DNA of 8,117 nucleotides from SIG603 sp964370115 (GTDB lineage Bacteria; Bacillota; Clostridia; Oscillospirales; Acutalibacteraceae). Made by a program: the position numbers and the translations under genes. The DNA is taken from NCBI GenBank assembly GCA_964370115.1, contig CAYJIA010000070.1, forward strand, positions 1-8,117, written 5' to 3'. Below the pieces are notes generated by a model. It saw nothing but the letters and a program-made list of their open reading frames with translations. It was not told the DNA's origin and searched no databases. This document shows positions 5,493 to 8,117 of this stretch, one piece after another. How positions within the stretch are numbered: the stretch's first letter is position 1; each line of letters opens with the position of its first letter.

Positions 5493-5501
5493 AGTGTACA
5501 T

Positions 5502-5509
5502 CCTTCCTT
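5502..5509 (-). promoter_or_regulatory. Ribosome binding site deciding the start at 5492
   Basis: AAGGAAGG on the minus strand touches the ATG at 5501, too close to serve it, and is 9 bases from the ATG at 5492. Confidence 0.65.
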
Positions 5510-5543
5510 TTTATATCTTTTTTAAATTATTTTAAAAATTTAT

Positions 5544-5572
5544 TTGATATTTTAATTATTATACCATGTAAT
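5544..5572 (+). promoter_or_regulatory. Possible plus-strand promoter overlapping the operon promoter
   Basis: TTGATA (5544-5549), a 17-base spacer and TGTAAT (5567-5572) match five of six consensus bases in each box. It would start near 5579 and fire through the minus-strand promoter region toward the hairpin at 5616-5644. Such matches arise by chance in AT-rich spacers, so support is weak. Confidence 0.3.
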
Positions 5573-5587
5573 AAATATCTTTTGCAA
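5558..5587 (-). promoter_or_regulatory. Promoter of the five-gene regulatory operon
   Basis: On the minus strand TTGCAA (5587-5582), an 18-base spacer and a perfect TATAAT (5563-5558) are seen, with TGG just upstream of the -10 (extended -10). The predicted start near 5551 gives an AT-rich leader of about 60 nt with no clear structure. Confidence 0.7.
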
Positions 5588-5752
5588 ATCATATTCTAAT
5601 TTTGTTTAAAAATTTCAGTTAAGTCCACAGTGAGAGGACAACTGTATTTTTTGTGTTATTGCAAGAAAAACACATATGTATTGCATAATATTAAAAATTA
5701 GCACTTTTAACGGAAAAATAAGCTCGAATTATGATATTTAAGAGAGCACATC
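5588..5752. other. Divergent spacer between the operon and serC promoters
   Basis: Apart from the hairpin at 5616-5644, this AT-rich stretch holds two copies of TATTGCA (5657-5663 and 5679-5685) spaced 22 bases start to start, about two helical turns, and a weak TTAAAA/TTTTAA inverted repeat around 5691-5710. No reading frame, T-box or serine-linked riboswitch motif is seen. Confidence 0.5.
5616..5653 (+). terminator. Hairpin with T tract between the divergent promoters
   Basis: CAGTT-AA-GTCC (5616-5626) pairs with GGACAACTG (5636-5644), giving nine base pairs with a two-A bulge and a 9-base loop. TATTTTTT follows at once, which fits a plus-strand intrinsic terminator. On the minus strand a T5 tract follows after three bases, so it could act both ways. 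No annotated gene ends here. It may insulate the two operons, end a short RNA from 5579, or be a regulator-binding palindrome. Confidence 0.5.
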
Positions 5753-5781
5753 TTGCATTTTTAATATAATTGATGTATAAT
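5753..5781 (+). promoter_or_regulatory. Promoter of serC-serA
   Basis: TTGCAT (5753-5758), a 17-base spacer and a perfect TATAAT (5776-5781) precede serC. The start is predicted near 5788, giving a leader of about 39 nt, too short for a riboswitch. GGAGG (5813-5817) follows, 9 bases before the ATG. Confidence 0.8.
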
Positions 5782-5826
5782 AAACAGCATATTTTAATAT
5801 GAAATTATTTTTGGAGGTATATCTTT

Positions 5827-6912
5827 ATGAGTAGAGTGTATAATTTTTCGGCAGGGCCGTCTATGCTACCTGAAAAAGTGTTAGAAATTGCTATGGGCGA
5901 AATGCTTGACTACAAGGGCAGTGGTCAATCGGTTATGGAAATGTCCCACCGCTCTAAGGTGTACGACGAAATAATAAAAGACGCCGAAAGTCTTTTAAGA
6001 GAAGTAATGGAAATTCCTGACAATTACAAAGTTTTGTTCTTACAAGGTGGAGCTTCTTCGCAGTTTACAATGCTTGCACAAAATCTTATGACAAAATCGG
6101 GAAAAGCGGACTACATACTCAGCGGTCAATTTTCCACAAAAGCATATCAAGAGGGTATGCGTTACGGTGACTGCAAGGCGGTTGCAAGCTCTAAGGCTGA
6201 AAACTTCTCCATGATACCAAAGTGGGACGAAAGTGAATTTAGGGCAGATGCAGATTACTTTCATATCTGCATGAACAACACAATTTTCGGCACAGTGTAT
6301 AGTGACTTGCCAAACACAAAAGATGTTCCACTTGTAGCGGACATTTCATCTTGTATTTTAAGCGCGCCGATAGACGTTAAAAAATTTGGTATGCTTTATG
6401 CAGGCGCACAAAAAAACATGGGGCCTGCGGGACTTACTGTTGTGATAATCAGAGAAGACTTAATAGGCGCGCCTATGGAAAAAACTCCTACTATGTTTAG
6501 TTATAAGGTACAATCAGAGAATGACTCTATGTACAACACACCGCCTACCTACTCTATTTACATGAGCAAACTTGTCTTGGAGTGGATTAAAAACGACATG
6601 GGTGGACTAAAAAATATGCAGGCGCATAATATTAAAAAGGCAAATGTGCTGTACGACTTTTTAGACTCATCAAAACTATTTAAAGGTGGAGCCCAAAAAG
6701 ACAGCCGTTCTATTATGAATGTGACTTTCGTTACCGGTGACAAAGAGCTCGACGACAAATTTGTCAAAGAAGCAGTGGCTAAAGGATTTATGAATCTTAA
6801 AGGACACAGAAGTGTGGGCGGAATGAGAGCCTCAATTTATAACGCAATGCCAATAGAGGGCGTAGAGAAACTCGTGGAGTTTATGACTGAATTTGAAAAG
6901 GAGAATGGCTGA
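5827..6912 (+). CDS. serC: Phosphoserine aminotransferase
   Basis: SerC is the PLP-dependent transaminase that converts 3-phosphohydroxypyruvate and glutamate to O-phosphoserine and 2-oxoglutarate in the cytoplasm, the second step of serine synthesis. The protein has 361 residues, the usual full length. It opens with YNFSAGPSMLP. The phosphate and PLP region GGASSQF lies at 74-80, the PLP-ring aspartate is D172 in VADISS, and the Schiff-base lysine is K196 in AGAQKNMGPAG. The motif NTPPTYSIY is at 237-245, and the C-terminal substrate-binding GHRSVGGMRASIYNA at 326-340. The ATG start has GGAGG nine bases upstream. The stop overlaps the serA start as TGATG, so the two are cotranslated. Nothing is missing or unusual. 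Confidence 0.97.
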   Translation: MSRVYNFSAGPSMLPEKVLEIAMGEMLDYKGSGQSVMEMSHRSKVYDEIIKDAESLLREVMEIPDNYKVLFLQGGASSQFTMLAQNLMTKSGKADYILSGQFSTKAYQEGMRYGDCKAVASSKAENFSMIPKWDESEFRADADYFHICMNNTIFGTVYSDLPNTKDVPLVADISSCILSAPIDVKKFGMLYAGAQKNMGPAGLTVVIIREDLIGAPMEKTPTMFSYKVQSENDSMYNTPPTYSIYMSKLVLEWIKNDMGGLKNMQAHNIKKANVLYDFLDSSKLFKGGAQKDSRSIMNVTFVTGDKELDDKFVKEAVAKGFMNLKGHRSVGGMRASIYNAMPIEGVEKLVEFMTEFEKENG

Positions 6913-8078
6913 TGTATAAGATTAATTGTTTAAATAAAATAAGCGATATCGGCACTAAAAATTTCGATGAGAAATACGAATTTTGTGACGACATAGCACA
7001 GGCGCAAGGTGTTTTGGTGCGCTCTGCGTCTATGCACGACACAGAACTTTCTGAGAACTTACTAGCAATTGCAAGGGCAGGAGCCGGCGTTAATAATATC
7101 CCAATAGAAAAATGCTCAGAAAACGGCATAGTGGTTTTTAACACACCAGGAGCAAATGCAAATGCGGTTAAAGAGCTTGTAATAGCCTCGCTTTTCATGA
7201 CTTCAAGAAAAATTGTAGAGTCGACTCAGTGGGTAAAAACCCTAAAAGGCAAGGGCAGTGAAGTCGGAAAACTTGTCGAAAAAGGAAAGAGTAATTTTGC
7301 AGGGCCTGAGATTATGGGCAAAAAACTTGGCGTAATAGGTCTTGGCGCAATAGGAATACTCGTGGCAAATGCCGCAAATGCTCTTGGAATGGACGTATAC
7401 GGCTGTGACCCTTATCTTTCGGTAAAATCAGCGTGGAGCCTTTCAAATCAAATCAAAAGAGCAAAGAGCATGGACGAAATTTTTGCGACTTGCGACTATA
7501 TCACAATCCACGTGCCACTTGTAGACGACACAAAAAACCTTGTAAATGCAGATAGCATAAACAAAATGAAACAAGGCGTGAGAATTTTAAACTTCTCAAG
7601 AGGCGAGCTTGTAAATTCTGCCGACATGATTAAAGCTTTAGAGGATAAAAAAGTATCTGTCTATGCGACCGACTTCCCAAGCGATGATTTAATTGATGTA
7701 GACGGCGTGCTTGCGATACCACACCTTGGAGCATCTACACCTGAGTCAGAGGATAACTGCGCAGTAATGGCAGTTGAGCAAGTGAAAGACTACCTTGAAA
7801 ACGGAAATATAAAAAATTCTGTCAATCTACCGTCGGTCTCAATGTCAGCGACTAGCTGTAACAGAATTTGCTTTATACATAAAAACGTACCAGGCACCAT
7901 TGCCACATTTACAGACGCCTGTGGCGCTTGTGGCGTAAATATCGAGAACATGACAAGTAAATCAAAAGGCGACATTGCCTACACCGTGCTAGACGTTGAG
8001 GGTATGTTAAAAGAAGATTGCCTAAAAGACCTAGAAGCCAATCCGTCGATTATAAGAATTAGGACTATTATAAATTAA
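6912..8078 (+). CDS. serA: D-3-phosphoglycerate dehydrogenase
   Basis: SerA oxidises 3-phosphoglycerate with NAD to 3-phosphohydroxypyruvate, the first step of serine synthesis, in the cytoplasm. The 388-residue protein is the short form. It has an N-terminal substrate-binding part (to about 95), a Rossmann NAD domain with GLGAIG (143-148) and an acidic D166, and catalytic residues R230 (NFSRGELV) and H271 (HLGAST). A C-terminal ACT domain follows (about 315-388, beginning near ICFIHKNVPG). ACT domains commonly bind amino acids, so serine feedback control is plausible but not shown. The catalytic acid region reads YATDFPSDD instead of the more usual DVFExEP; the family's general acid cannot be placed with certainty by eye. 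The ATG overlaps the serC stop by one base, and AAAAGGAG (6896-6903) lies 8 bases upstream inside serC. Confidence 0.95.
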   Translation: MYKINCLNKISDIGTKNFDEKYEFCDDIAQAQGVLVRSASMHDTELSENLLAIARAGAGVNNIPIEKCSENGIVVFNTPGANANAVKELVIASLFMTSRKIVESTQWVKTLKGKGSEVGKLVEKGKSNFAGPEIMGKKLGVIGLGAIGILVANAANALGMDVYGCDPYLSVKSAWSLSNQIKRAKSMDEIFATCDYITIHVPLVDDTKNLVNADSINKMKQGVRILNFSRGELVNSADMIKALEDKKVSVYATDFPSDDLIDVDGVLAIPHLGASTPESEDNCAVMAVEQVKDYLENGNIKNSVNLPSVSMSATSCNRICFIHKNVPGTIATFTDACGACGVNIENMTSKSKGDIAYTVLDVEGMLKEDCLKDLEANPSIIRIRTIIN

Positions 8079-8093
8079 TAGCTAAAAGCAAAA

Positions 8094-8117
8094 GGGCTGT
8101 GACATAATTGTTATAAT
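8094..8117 (+). terminator. Probable terminator after serA, cut by the window end
   Basis: Sixteen bases after the serA stop, TGTGACA (8098-8104) can pair with TGTTATA (8109-8115), with two G-U pairs, around a TAAT loop. The 5' side continues as GGGC. Its partner and any T tract would lie beyond the window, so this is a partial view. Confidence 0.35.

Noticed and set aside
5145..5501. Earlier ATG at 5501 for the first DRTGG gene
   Set aside because: The ribosome binding site abuts it with no spacing; the ATG at 5492 is better placed. It remains possible.
5623..5645. H-type pseudoknot from GTCC/GGAC and ACAGT/ACTGT
   Set aside because: The two 5' arms are adjacent with no connecting base, which is sterically poor. 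A single bulged hairpin (5616-5644) explains the same bases better.
5600..5826. Serine-linked T-box or riboswitch upstream of serC
   Set aside because: The predicted transcript start is only about 39 bases before the ATG, and no such motif is visible further upstream.
7790..7975. Minus-strand frame inside serA
   Set aside because: It is antisense to the ACT domain of serA, with no ribosome binding site or recognisable protein features.

Overview
The window looks like chromosomal DNA from a low-GC member of the Bacillota, most likely an anaerobic clostridium-type bacterium. The evidence is AT-rich spacers with sigma-A-like promoters, strong GGAGG-type ribosome binding sites, frequent TTG starts, and a gene set typical of anaerobic Clostridia: an [FeFe]-hydrogenase-like regulatory operon, a short MutS2-like ATPase and a serC-serA pair. 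No tRNA, rRNA, CRISPR array, insertion sequence or phage gene was seen. Species cannot be named from this sequence.

Layout. Bases 1-98 hold a run of nine 7-base units and a small intrinsic terminator, directly behind the stop codon of a minus-strand mutS2-like gene (99-1991). That gene encodes a 630-residue MutS-type ATPase that ends before any Smr nuclease domain. Bases 1992-2342 contain no protein gene of ordinary size. On the minus strand they hold a promoter (2242-2270), a leader of about 245 nt with a candidate 12-codon upstream reading frame (2170-2208), several hairpins, and a 14-bp intrinsic terminator (2009-2044). The terminator ends just before the mutS2 ribosome binding site, which is the arrangement of a transcription attenuator. 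This is the most interesting feature of the window.

Bases 2343-5492 carry a tightly packed five-gene minus-strand operon. In order of transcription it encodes a DRTGG-domain protein, a GHKL ATPase of the anti-sigma-factor (RsbW) type, an iron-sulfur protein with a complete set of H-cluster cysteines but Ala where catalytic [FeFe] hydrogenases have the proton-relay Cys, a second DRTGG-type protein, and a PHP-domain phosphoesterase. Stop-start overlaps (TAATG, ATGA) and short gaps point to one mRNA. The set reads as a redox or H2-sensing signalling module. No catalytic hydrogenase subunit gene lies in the window.

Bases 5493-5826 are the divergent control region, with one good promoter for each side and a strong hairpin between them. 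Bases 5827-8078 carry serC and serA on the plus strand, overlapping by one base. They convert 3-phosphoglycerate to phosphoserine in two steps (SerA first, then SerC). A probable terminator after serA is cut by the window end.
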